A DNA stretch of 46,160 nt, taken from NCBI GenBank assembly GCA_025454255.1, contig JALOOU010000070.1, positions 1 to 46,160 of the forward strand, read 5' to 3'. This DNA comes from Desulfobacterales bacterium. GTDB taxonomy: Bacteria; Desulfobacterota; Desulfobacteria; Desulfobacterales; SpSt-501. This document shows, one piece after another, positions 1-7,711 of the stretch. The notes below the pieces were generated by a model. That model was not told the DNA's origin and searched no databases. It was given only the letters and a program-made list of their open reading frames with translations. Made by a program: the position numbers and the translations under genes. Positions within the stretch are counted from its first letter, which is position 1. Every line of letters begins with the position of its first letter.

Positions 1-2745
1 CGCCCCGGCTTGGTTGTTGCCCGACTTGCCGATCAGCCCGATCTGGTTCGACCCCGGCTGCGCGTCCATGCGCAGCACGATGAAGCCGCTGTACATGTTC
101 AGGACCGCCGAGCTGTAGGTGCTGCCGTTCACCACCCAGGAGTCCCCGTCGTGCACCCAATACTTGATCTGGTTGGCGGTCGAGGTGGCGGCCGCGACCA
201 TGAGCCGGCCGCTCGCCTGCTCGTAGGCCGCGGCGAAGCAGCGGGTGTCGCTGGTCGGCAGCGCGCCCAGGTTGTGCGTGCTCCAGATCCAGCCGTCGTA
301 GAGCGCGGCGTAGAGCGTGTTGGCGCCGCTGCCCACCGCCAGGACCGCCTGGCGGGTGCCCTCGGCGTTCGTCGCCGCCGTGTGCCACTTGAGCGCCCCG
401 GTGTCGTCGCTGTCGTAGGCCGCCCCCTCGCCGGTCCAGGCCGCACCCAGGTAGCTGCGGGAGCGGATAATGTCGTCGGTCGCTGAGGCGTACTCCGTGT
501 AGGCCACGAGCGGGCCGAGATAGGGGGTGATCTTGGCCACGAAGGCGTCGCTGCTGCCGTTGTGGGTCAGGTCCGGGCCGCCCGCCACCGGAAAGGTGGC
601 CTCGGTCGAGGGGGTCTGCCCGCCGATATAGACGGCGCCGCGGCCGTCGACGGCGATCCCAGAGGCTTTGTCATCACCGGAGCCGCCGATGTAGCCGCAG
701 TAGACGAGCGCCGAGCCGTCAGCTTTCACCTTGGCCACGAAGACGTCGTTCGTGCCGCCGTTGTATGTCAGATCAGGCCCTCCGGTGACCGGAAAGCTCG
801 ACTCGTTCGAGGGGGTGTGTCCGACGACATAGGCGCTGCCGGAAGTGTCGACCGCGATTGCAACTCCTTGGTCCAAACCGCTGCCGCCGATGTAGCCGCA
901 GTAGTCAAGGGCCGTGCCCGCCGCGTTCACCTTGGCCACGAAAGCATCATAGGTGCCGCCGTTGTGGGTCAGGTCCGGGCCCACCGTCACCGGAAAGGTC
1001 GTCTCGGTGGAGGCCGCCACCCCTGTGACATAAGCGTTTCCGGAAGCGTCGACCGCGATCCCGAATCCTTGGTCCGCGACGGAGCCCCCGATGTAGCCGC
1101 AGTAGACGAGCGCCGTGCCGTTGGCGTTCACCTTGGCCACGAAGACGTCGCCGTTGCCGTTGGAGGTCAGGTCCGGACCAACCGTTACCGGAAAGGTGGC
1201 CTGGGTAGAGCTGGTTGATCCCACGACATAGGCGTTGCCCGAGGTGTCGACCGCGATCCCATTTGCTTGGTCGCTGCCGGAGCCGCCGATGAAGGTGCTG
1301 TAGACGAGCGCCGTGCCGGCAGCGTTCACCTTGGCCACGAAGGAGTCGTACGTTCCTCCGCCGTGAGTGGTGTCGAACGCGCCTGAGGTCGTCGGGAAAT
1401 TGGTCGAGTCGGTGTATCCGACGAGATAGGCGCAACCGGAGCTGTCCACGGCGATGTCCCGGACATAATCAAAGTTTCCGCTTCCTCCCAGGTAGCCGCT
1501 GTAGACGAGCGCCGTGCCGGCAGCGTTCACCTTGGCCACGAAGCCATCGTTCGTTCCGCCGCCGTGGGCGGTGTAGGGCCAGCCGCCGGCGACCGGGAAA
1601 TCGGCCGAGCTTGTCCAGCCGGCCAGATAGGCGCTGCCCTCCCCGTCCACGGCGATGCCTTTGTATCCGCTCTCATTTCCGCTGCCTCCGAGGAAGCTGC
1701 AGTAGACCAACCCGGTCATGGCCGGGTTCACCTTGGCCACGAATAGGTCCGTGGTGCCGCCCAAAGTGCCGTCGAATCCTCCCGCGACGATCGGGAAGTT
1801 GACCGCAGAATAGCTCTGGCCGGTGAAATAGATACTGCCGTCGTTATCCACGGCGATCCCATAGCTGAAATCGTTGCCTGCGCCGCCGATGTAGCCGCAG
1901 ATGACCGCCGGGTCGAGCACCAGGGTCTGCGCGCGGTCGTACGCCCCCAGCCGGAAGCCGTAGACCACGCCCTCCTCGGTTGCTTCCTTCTCGAGGGTGA
2001 ACTCGGCCGCCACCTCGCGTGCGCCCCCGTCGAGCTCCTGGAAGGCGTAGGGCGTATCCTCCTCGAAGCCGCCGAGCGGGGTCACGATGCGCAGCCGCCC
2101 CGTCGCGGTGATGCCCACCTCCTCGGCCCCGCGGTAGGCGAGCCGGATGAGTCCCGGGTCGGCCCCGGGCTTGACGTGGTAGGTCGCCTTGAGCACCCCG
2201 CCCTCGCCGCTGAAGACCAGATCGATCCCCGGCCAGAGCTCCGCGTAGACGATGCTGCCGAAGGTCGGGACGCCGCTCCGCCAGTTCTCCTGCGGCCCCT
2301 TGAAGTAGCTCACGACCCCCGCGTGCGTCTCCCGCCCCGCGGGCCTCACCGCGCCGTCGACCCCCAGGAAGTCGAGCTGCACCACCCAGCCCCGCGGCCC
2401 CCCGGGCGGCCCCGCCGCCGTCTCGGCTCCCGCGGGCTCGAGTTCGGCCGGCTCCGGCCGGCCGAGCACGAAGACGACCCCCGTGGGCGTGAAGTAGATC
2501 GTGCGCTCGCGGCTCTGCAAATAGAAACCGGCCCGCGCGTCCGTCTGGCCGCGGTTCTCGATGAAGGAGAGCGGCAGCTTGCCCAAGCTCGCGAGCACCG
2601 CCGCCCGCTCCTCGCCCCCGAGGCTCTTCGCGCCGGGGTTGAGCGCGCCGGGAAACACCGCCGCATGGCCCACGCCCAGCGCCAGCGCGCAAACCACCCC
2701 AACCAAAATAGGGGACGCCCATGTTTTTATGCGTTTCACACCCAT
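1..2745 (-). CDS. Secreted SBBP-repeat beta-propeller protein (C-terminus cut by window edge)
   Basis: The frame is open for 915 codons from an ATG at 2745 to the left edge, and a TAA directly precedes the ATG (a GTG at 2739 is an alternative start). The N-terminus is a signal peptide: Lys/Arg at residues 4-7, then a hydrophobic stretch to about residue 28. Residues about 50-285 resemble the N-terminal domain common in SBBP proteins (FIENRGQ motif). Residues about 285-745 are tandem repeats of 66-67 residues (DNA period 198-201 bases; seven FVAKVN-type junctions near 525, 725, 926, 1127, 1325, 1526 and 1727), each carrying GGSG, IAVD and FPV motifs. The last 170 residues are not SBBP repeats. 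Known of the family: SBBP repeats form extracellular beta-propellers of unknown ligand. Inference: exported or surface protein. It is separated from the glycan operon by 524 bases and may be transcribed independently. Confidence 0.85.
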   Translation of the reverse strand, partial: MGVKRIKTWASPILVGVVCALALGVGHAAVFPGALNPGAKSLGGEERAAVLASLGKLPLSFIENRGQTDARAGFYLQSRERTIYFTPTGVVFVLGRPEPAELEPAGAETAAGPPGGPRGWVVQLDFLGVDGAVRPAGRETHAGVVSYFKGPQENWRSGVPTFGSIVYAELWPGIDLVFSGEGGVLKATYHVKPGADPGLIRLAYRGAEEVGITATGRLRIVTPLGGFEEDTPYAFQELDGGAREVAAEFTLEKEATEEGVVYGFRLGAYDRAQTLVLDPAVICGYIGGAGNDFSYGIAVDNDGSIYFTGQSYSAVNFPIVAGGFDGTLGGTTDLFVAKVNPAMTGLVYCSFLGGSGNESGYKGIAVDGEGSAYLAGWTSSADFPVAGGWPYTAHGGGTNDGFVAKVNAAGTALVYSGYLGGSGNFDYVRDIAVDSSGCAYLVGYTDSTNFPTTSGAFDTTHGGGTYDSFVAKVNAAGTALVYSTFIGGSGSDQANGIAVDTSGNAYVVGSTSSTQATFPVTVGPDLTSNGNGDVFVAKVNANGTALVYCGYIGGSVADQGFGIAVDASGNAYVTGVAASTETTFPVTVGPDLTHNGGTYDAFVAKVNAAGTALDYCGYIGGSGLDQGVAIAVDTSGSAYVVGHTPSNESSFPVTGGPDLTYNGGTNDVFVAKVKADGSALVYCGYIGGSGDDKASGIAVDGRGAVYIGGQTPSTEATFPVAGGPDLTHNGSSDAFVAKITPYLGPLVAYTEYASATDDIIRSRSYLGAAWTGEGAAYDSDDTGALKWHTAATNAEGTRQAVLAVGSGANTLYAALYDGWIWSTHNLGALPTSDTRCFAAAYEQASGRLMVAAATSTANQIKYWVHDGDSWVVNGSTYSSAVLNMYSGFIVLRMDAQPGSNQIGLIGKSGNNQAGA

Positions 2746-2788
2746 TTAGCACCCATTTAGGGGACACCCATGTTTTTATGCGTTTCGC
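2709..2788. repeat. 49-base-offset direct repeat over the SBBP gene start
   Basis: A 31-base unit at 2709-2739 recurs at 2758-2788 with two mismatches. Between them an 11-base unit (CACCCATTTAG) is perfectly repeated at 2739-2749 and 2750-2760. The left copy lies inside the first codons of the SBBP gene and the right copy just upstream. The offset is not a multiple of three, so the upstream copy is out of frame. The minus-strand core GGGTGTCCCCTA resembles repeats seen around REP-associated transposases; that comparison is from memory. Confidence 0.75.
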
Positions 2789-3016
2789 GCTTCTTTTCGA
2801 CCAGCCGCACCCGCAAACCGCCGCCGGCATCGCGGCGGCCGGGCCTGCCCGCCGCACGCGCCCCACCGAGGCCGATTTCCCGCGAAATTCAAGGCTTATC
2901 AATGCAGACGGCGCTCAGCCGCCGTTGCAGACGCCCGAGAGGCCACCTCGCAAGGGAATATCGACTTATATCGATAAAAGCTTGAGGGGGTTTGGCGGGT
3001 GGAAAGGAGGAAGCGC

Positions 3017-3042
3017 GGCGGCGCCGCTCGAGGGGCGCCGCC
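3017..3042 (-). terminator. GC-rich hairpin downstream of the glycan operon
   Basis: GGCGGCGCC at 3017-3025 pairs perfectly with GGCGCCGCC at 3034-3042 across an 8-base loop. It lies about 230 bases downstream of the last solid gene of the minus-strand operon and just past the possible small frame at 3055-3237. On the minus strand it is followed by a pyrimidine-rich tract, not a clean T-run. It is therefore only a weak candidate for an intrinsic terminator and may be just an inverted repeat. Confidence 0.35.
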
Positions 3043-3054
3043 CGGCGGGCGGGC

Positions 3055-3237
3055 TTAAGACCGGGAAAAGCCGACGATGGACATATAACGCCGGATCCGG
3101 CGGCCGCGAAGGTCGATGAACGGCTTCAGCCCCCCCAAAAAGCCCCGCGGCAGAAGGCCCTCTTTGCGGCTATCGGCGATCGCAGCGATGCAGCCGCCGG
3201 CCGCAATCCCCCCTTGCTTGGCTAAGGCTGCTTCCAT
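3055..3237 (-). CDS. Possible small peptide gene (60 aa), unrecognised
   Basis: A 60-codon frame starts at an ATG 33 bases past the S26 peptidase stop, on the same strand. Near the N-terminus it has a glycine/alanine-rich segment with GG pairs and one Cys (GGIAAGGC). The C-terminal half is basic (RGRRIRRY). Third codon positions are about 70% G/C, compatible with coding in this genome. There is no good ribosome binding site and no family is recognised. Its position directly after a radical SAM/SPASM gene and a peptidase gene makes a substrate or precursor peptide conceivable. It may equally be chance. Confidence 0.2.
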   Translation of the reverse strand: MEAALAKQGGIAAGGCIAAIADSRKEGLLPRGFLGGLKPFIDLRGRRIRRYMSIVGFSRS

Positions 3238-3269
3238 TCGCGTTTCAGGAGCGGGTCCGGGAGGAGAAC

Positions 3270-3701
3270 TCAGCGGAGGGAACGAAGCAGGCGGGAGAGA
3301 AAACGATAGGTGCGGGTATACAGGGAGGGTAAAAAGCCGCAGGGATCGATGCGCCGCCCCCTGCGCTCGACGGCGACGACTTTCCCAAGCAGCTGCTCGG
3401 GGCTGACCGGCGGATCGCACTTGATGCAGGCATCGCCGCGGGTGGTGAACCGGATCGGCTGCGCCGCGGCCGCAGGAGAGACCTCCACCTCATCGGAGTC
3501 TATCCCGACCAGCCGGTGGGCGGTTATCTTATCGCCACTGCGGCAGAGCACGATGTCGCCGACCGCCAGGCTCGAGGCCGAAGCCGGCGCGACGATCACG
3601 GCCTCGTTTTCCCGGATCGTGGGGTGCATGCTGCGGCCGGGGGCGCGGAAGCGCACGGGGCGGCCGTTCTTAAGGCAATCGCTTATCAACGTTTCAAGCA
3701 T
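3270..3701 (-). CDS. S24/S26-type serine peptidase (signal peptidase I-like)
   Basis: A protein of 143 aa with the hallmarks of the S26 fold. GRSMHPTI places the nucleophile Ser at residue 24 with Met after it. AHRLVG places a His at about residue 62, where SipW/archaeal-type enzymes have His and classic Lep has Lys. TRGDA (residues 88-92) matches the conserved box carrying the aspartate. No N-terminal membrane anchor is visible; the C-terminus is basic with some hydrophobic character. It overlaps the radical SAM gene upstream by 8 bases (3694-3701), so the two are translationally coupled and likely act in one process. Similar short S26-like proteins occur in polysaccharide clusters of related bacteria; their substrate is not known to me. 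Cleavage of a modified peptide or exported protein is inference. Confidence 0.8.
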   Translation of the reverse strand: MLETLISDCLKNGRPVRFRAPGRSMHPTIRENEAVIVAPASASSLAVGDIVLCRSGDKITAHRLVGIDSDEVEVSPAAAAQPIRFTTRGDACIKCDPPVSPEQLLGKVVAVERRGRRIDPCGFLPSLYTRTYRFLSRLLRSLR

Positions 3702-4992
3702 GACGGGAGCTTGAGCCGGAGCGGAACGCCCGACTCGGAACTCTCCCTTCCTTGCCGGTTCTCTTCATCAGCCGCTCAGCCGCTCGGAGTATCTCCGCAT
3801 GGCGCCCGCCGCCCGGGCAGTAGTCGCAGGGGCCGTGGGCGGGGACCGCCATGCTCATGGCATACGCCCTGAGGTGAGCCACGCGGCAGAGGAAATCGAC
3901 CGGCTGCCGCGGGTCGCCGCATTCGAGCTCGCCGTTGGCAGGACACATCCCGCAGAGCGAGCGCAGCGCGCAGCGCGCGCACCGGGAGTCGGAGGCGGCC
4001 GCCAGCGCGCGCAGCCGGGAGAGGTGGCGGTCCCAGCCGTCCCGCAAGCTGCCTGCCCTCAGGTCGTACCCCTCCCCGGCTGAAAGGACGCAGGCGCGCA
4101 GCCGGCCGCAGGGGTCGATCGCAAAGGAGGTGGCGCCGCCCCCGCAGGTGTAGAGCGGAGCTGCGCCCGCGGGCCCGGGGGCAACCCCCAACGGGCGGCG
4201 CGCCAGCTCCTTAAGCGCCCGCACCCGCTCCGCATCCGCCAGGTCGAGCGCCACGACCTCCTCCGGCGCAAGGCGCACATCGAGCGGCGCAAGGGAGCCG
4301 TCGCAGCGGGCGTTGAGCAGGGCGTCGAACCGGAACGGCAGCCCGAGCTCCTCCGCCGCGAACCGCCGGATGCCCCGAAGCTCATGGGCGTTCAGCGCGC
4401 AAACCGTCGACTTGAGCTTGAGGGGCAGGCCGTGCTGCGCGAGGAGGCGGACCCCCTCCAGGCAGCGGCGGAAGGAGCCGGGGACGCCGCTGACCCGCTC
4501 GTAGGTCTCGGCGGTGCTCCCGTAGAGGGTGATTTCGATCGAGAAGGGCCGCGCGGCCGCCAATTCCTCGGCCAGCCGCGGCGTGACCAGGGTGCCGTTG
4601 GTGAAGAGCGTGACGAGCAGCCCATTTTTCTTGGCGGCGCGGTAGATGTCGAGAAAATCTTGCCGCAGCAGGATCTCGCCGCCGGTCAGAAGCAGCCAGA
4701 CGCAGCCGGCGGCGGCGATCTCCTCCAGCAGCCGGAAGAGTTCGAGCGTCTCCAGCTCCGCGGCCAGCGCTGCGGGGTCGTTGGCCGGCAGGTTGTTGTA
4801 GCAGTGCCGGCAGCGGTTGTTGCACCGGCGGGTCAGCTCGATCGTACCGGCGAGCGGCACGCGCTTTCCGCCGGCGCGCTCTTTGACGGCGAGGCTCCAG
4901 GATGCGTAGTCGCGGGTTTCCAAGGAGGGTTTTGAGTTTGTCGGATCCGTTGAGTCTATCGGGCCGGCGCCAACCGGCGGCGAGCCCGACAT
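3694..4992 (-). CDS. Radical SAM/SPASM domain protein
   Basis: A 432-aa protein. After about 50 poorly conserved residues comes the SAM-binding cluster motif CNNRCRHC (Cys57, Cys61, Cys64), which binds a 4Fe-4S cluster. LLLTGGE is the next radical SAM motif. The C-terminal third is Cys-rich (CGGG..., CARCALRSLCGMCP, later CDYCPGG), as in SPASM domains that hold auxiliary Fe-S clusters. Known SPASM enzymes mostly modify ribosomally made peptides or act as anaerobic sulfatase-maturing-type enzymes. Neither end carries a recognisable PqqD-like peptide-recognition domain, and no separate one is seen nearby. The gene starts at an ATG at 4992, 30 bases after hepT, and its end overlaps the S26 peptidase gene by 8 bases. 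The substrate is unknown. A peptide-modifying role is likely by family but not shown by the sequence. Confidence 0.85.
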   Translation of the reverse strand: MSGSPPVGAGPIDSTDPTNSKPSLETRDYASWSLAVKERAGGKRVPLAGTIELTRRCNNRCRHCYNNLPANDPAALAAELETLELFRLLEEIAAAGCVWLLLTGGEILLRQDFLDIYRAAKKNGLLVTLFTNGTLVTPRLAEELAAARPFSIEITLYGSTAETYERVSGVPGSFRRCLEGVRLLAQHGLPLKLKSTVCALNAHELRGIRRFAAEELGLPFRFDALLNARCDGSLAPLDVRLAPEEVVALDLADAERVRALKELARRPLGVAPGPAGAAPLYTCGGGATSFAIDPCGRLRACVLSAGEGYDLRAGSLRDGWDRHLSRLRALAAASDSRCARCALRSLCGMCPANGELECGDPRQPVDFLCRVAHLRAYAMSMAVPAHGPCDYCPGGGRHAEILRAAERLMKRTGKEGRVPSRAFRSGSSSRHA

Positions 4993-5022
4993 CGCCGGAG
5001 ACGGCGGACGCGCAACTGGCAG

Positions 5023-5445
5023 CTATACCTTAAGGAGATAGTTCTCTTTGATCTCATTCAGAAAAACATCGAAGTCGTCCAAGTGACGTTTGAGGATCCC
5101 ATAAACCAGGCTGTCGTCGACTTTGTCATAACCGTGCACAAGGATATTGCGCGCCCCTGCCATATCCAACAAAAAACGGGTCGTTTCGGTTCGGATGATA
5201 TTCGCTTGCGTCAGGGCCAGGAAAACGCCCTTGTAGTCTTTCGGCTCAGGCAGCTTTTGCCGGGATATGATGATTTTTCCGATATCGAGGCACGCTTCGA
5301 TGGCAATCTGAAGGTTTCTTTCGGCGATGTCCCGCGCATCGTTCGAGTCACGGTAGTCATCAAACGAAGTCAACTTCTCGGCCAGTTGCCTCAACCGAGA
5401 AACTCGCTCCTGAACCGTGGTCATTTTTCTTTCGATCGTTTTCAT
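5023..5445 (-). CDS. hepT: HEPN toxin of a HepT/MntA toxin-antitoxin pair (DUF86)
   Basis: A 140-aa, mostly helical protein with the catalytic HEPN motif RNILVHGY (Arg99, His104, Tyr106; Rx4HxY). Known of the family: HepT is an RNase toxin neutralised when its cognate MntA nucleotidyltransferase AMPylates the Tyr of this motif. The ATG at 5445 overlaps the stop of the mntA frame by 4 bases (ATGA), the usual antitoxin-toxin coupling. The reading frame is intact and the active motif complete although the antitoxin gene upstream is disrupted. Base composition is much lower in GC than the neighbours (58 of 120 bases in 5041-5160, against 43 of 60 in 28501-28560), consistent with acquisition from elsewhere. 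Confidence 0.88.
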   Translation of the reverse strand: MKTIERKMTTVQERVSRLRQLAEKLTSFDDYRDSNDARDIAERNLQIAIEACLDIGKIIISRQKLPEPKDYKGVFLALTQANIIRTETTRFLLDMAGARNILVHGYDKVDDSLVYGILKRHLDDFDVFLNEIKENYLLKV

Positions 5446-5884
5446 GAGCGGAACAGATAATCGGATGGAAGCCCGAGCCGCTCTCTGCGAAGCTCGTGTA
5501 TAAAAGGGCGGAAATCAAAATACATCCCCCGGATCTTGAGTTCGTACTGCAACCGCTCTTCGGGATCACGCTCAAAGAGGCACTCTCCGCCGACAACGAT
5601 TTCGTAGGCGATTTCCAGGGAAGCTGAATTCAAAACGGTCACATCCACCACCTGGCCGTACAGGCGTAGGCATCGACGGCGTATTTTTCCTGGGCCACGA
5701 GAAATGCCAGATCGATGTCGGATTCCGCCCGCTGTTGATTGCGGGCAAAAGAGCCGAACAGATAAACGACCTGCACAAGGCCCTGGGGGGCTTCCGAATT
5801 CAAACAGTCAAGCAGGCAATTTTTGATTCTTTGATGCGTGGCCACTGGTCCAACCCAACCGAAAAGCCAAGGGAAACTCGTCAA
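5442..5884 (-). pseudogene. mntA: MntA nucleotidyltransferase antitoxin, frameshifted
   Basis: The N-terminal part (frame from about 5884; likely real start GTG at 5845 rather than TTG at 5884) has the minimal nucleotidyltransferase signature LFGSFARN then SDIDLAFL, matching GSx10DxD. The C-terminal part (to 5442) continues in another frame with VDVTVLN and LFERDPEERLQYE, typical of the MNT family C-terminus. The switch falls near 5650-5670, and the linker between the two blocks is about 8-10 residues shorter than usual. A small deletion not divisible by three is thus more likely than a single-base change. As written the antitoxin would be truncated after DIDLAFL. The stop overlaps hepT by 4 bases. 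A sequencing or assembly error is a real alternative. Confidence 0.8.
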
Positions 5885-5896
5885 CCGGATCGTTCA

Positions 5897-7711
5897 TTAT
5901 CCGATACGGTGCAGGTTGTCAATTTGGCAGGGCATTGGGAGCGGCGTTGAAAACGGGGCGGGGCAGCCGCTTTCAGTCTGGCCCCGATCATCTTTCAGAG
6001 CCACCACGCGGTCGCACCGGCGCGCGGCGGCGGCCCGGTGGGTGACGACGATCACCGTGCGGCCCTTGCGCCATTGGTGCAGCGCCTCCAGGACCGACGC
6101 TTCGGCCGCCTCGTCCAGCGCGGCCGTCGGCTCGTCCAGGATCAGGATGTCGGGGTCGGCCAGCAGCGCCTGCGCCAGGGCCAGGCGCTGCTTCTGGCCC
6201 TCGGAGAGCCTCAGCCCGCCCTCCCCCACCGGCGTCTCATACCCGTTCGGGAGCGCCAGCACCTCCTCGTGGATGCCGGCGAGCGCCGCAGCGGCAGAGA
6301 CCAGGGACACGGGTGCATCCGGTCGGCCGATGCGCAGATTGCTCAGGATGCTGCCGCTGAAGAGGCATGGCCGCTGGGGGACAAATCCCAACCGGCGGCG
6401 AAGCGCAGCCAGGTCATAAGCGGCGGCGGGGCGGCCGTCGAAGCGGATTTCGCCGGAAGTGGGCTTGTAGAATAGCAGCAGCAGACTCAGCAGGGTGCTC
6501 TTGCCGACGCCTGAAGGCCCCATGACGGCCACCGCCTCCCCCGGGTGCACGTGCATGGAAAGATCGTCTAAAACCGGACGCCGCCCGCCGTAGCAAAAGC
6601 CGACCCCGCGGAATTCGATCTCGCCCCTCAGCTTGGAGGCACGGATGCCGCCCGCCTGCGGGTCCTCGGCCCCGATGGCAAAAAGCGCCGCCACCCGCCC
6701 CAGCGCCGCCCGGGCCAGCTGCAGCTGGAGGTTGGCCGAGGAGAGATACTGCGCCGGGCCGAACACAAGCCCCAGGTAGGCCTGGAAGGCCAGGAGCGAG
6801 CCCAGCGTCCACTCGTCGCGGATGACCAGCACCGCACCGGCGGCCAGCGCGAGCGCCCGCCCGATGCCGGGCACGGCTTGGATCAACGCCGCCGACAGGG
6901 AGCCGATAACGGATTGCTCCAGCCCCGCCTGGAGCTGCCTGTCCACGCAGGACATGATCCGCTGCCGCATGCGGCTCTCGGCCGCAAACGCCTTCAAAGT
7001 CGAAGAGCCCGCCAGGGACTCCTGAATCATCCCGGCCGCCTCGGCCCGGTGTTCCAGCCGCCGGCGGCTGAGCGCATGGATCTTTCGTGAGACGAACCCA
7101 AGCCCCCAGGCCAGAGCGGGCAGGAGCGCCAGTACCGCCAGGGCGATCCGCCACTCCAGATAGAGCAGAAAGCAGGCGCCCCCGGCCAGGCGCAGCGCCT
7201 GGCCGGCCGCATTGAATGCAAACCCGGAAAAGAGCACCCGCAGCCCATCCACGTCCTCGGCGATCCGGCGCGTGAGATATCCGCTTGGGTGCTCGTCGAA
7301 GAACGCCTTGGGCATTGCCAGGGAGCGCGCGACCAGATCCTCCTGGATCTCCCGCAGCACCTTCTGTTCGAAGCGCGCGAAACAGAAGTCTTCGGCCAGC
7401 CGCAGCAGCTTTTCAGCGGCAAGGCAAGCGGCGAGCAGAACCACCGCGATGGCCAGGAGATCCGGCTGCCGGCCGAGAATCACCTCATCCACGAAAAACC
7501 GGGTGATCAGCGGCGAGGCGAAGCCGGCCAGGGTTGCAAGCAGAACGAAACCCCCGCCCGCAATCGCTATTCTGCCGTGGCGCCGGAGGATGGGATAAAA
7601 AGGGGCAAAGAGCGCCCGGAAGGTTCGAGGAGCGGCCGCATCCCCGACCCGGTCGCCGGCGGGCCTGCATGCCAAACCGCTTCTAAGCGTATTCAGCCAG
7701 AGGGCTGGCAC
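5897..7711 (-). CDS. ABC exporter, fused membrane and ATPase domains
   Basis: A 604-aa half-transporter with an N-terminal six-helix exporter-type domain (residues about 40-340) and a C-terminal nucleotide-binding domain. Walker A GPSGVGKST lies at about 398-406, the signature LSEGQ near 500 and Walker B ILILDEP near 524, followed by the H-loop VTHR. This is the MsbA/lipid-and-peptide exporter architecture, functional as a dimer in the inner membrane. No N-terminal C39 peptidase domain is present. The frame opens at a GTG (7711) that overlaps the upstream glycosyltransferase by 19 bases. It sits in the glycan operon just before the HepT/MntA insertion and the radical SAM/S26 pair, so its cargo could be a lipid-linked glycan or a modified peptide. 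The sequence does not decide which. Confidence 0.9.
   Translation of the reverse strand: MPALWLNTLRSGLACRPAGDRVGDAAAPRTFRALFAPFYPILRRHGRIAIAGGGFVLLATLAGFASPLITRFFVDEVILGRQPDLLAIAVVLLAACLAAEKLLRLAEDFCFARFEQKVLREIQEDLVARSLAMPKAFFDEHPSGYLTRRIAEDVDGLRVLFSGFAFNAAGQALRLAGGACFLLYLEWRIALAVLALLPALAWGLGFVSRKIHALSRRRLEHRAEAAGMIQESLAGSSTLKAFAAESRMRQRIMSCVDRQLQAGLEQSVIGSLSAALIQAVPGIGRALALAAGAVLVIRDEWTLGSLLAFQAYLGLVFGPAQYLSSANLQLQLARAALGRVAALFAIGAEDPQAGGIRASKLRGEIEFRGVGFCYGGRRPVLDDLSMHVHPGEAVAVMGPSGVGKSTLLSLLLLFYKPTSGEIRFDGRPAAAYDLAALRRRLGFVPQRPCLFSGSILSNLRIGRPDAPVSLVSAAAALAGIHEEVLALPNGYETPVGEGGLRLSEGQKQRLALAQALLADPDILILDEPTAALDEAAEASVLEALHQWRKGRTVIVVTHRAAAARRCDRVVALKDDRGQTESGCPAPFSTPLPMPCQIDNLHRIG

Larger units (their letters stand above)
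2746..3269. other. Non-coding stretch between S26 peptidase and SBBP genes
   Basis: These 524 bases separate the end of the glycan operon from the SBBP gene. They contain the right copy of the direct repeat described above, a 9-base-pair hairpin at 3017-3042 and one possible 60-codon frame at 3055-3237 (minus). An AT-rich patch near 2956-2984 (repeated TATCGA) could hold a promoter for the SBBP gene, but no convincing -35/-10 pair is visible. No RNA gene is recognised. Confidence 0.5.

Noticed and set aside
510-1905. Regular 198-201-base repeats resembling a repeat array or CRISPR
   Set aside because: The repeats are coding, in frame, and correspond to SBBP protein repeats. There are no short palindromic repeats with unique spacers.
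5640-5690. Programmed frameshift in mntA
   Set aside because: No slippery heptamer or stimulatory hairpin is visible at the junction, and the linker is also too short, which a pure frameshift would not explain.
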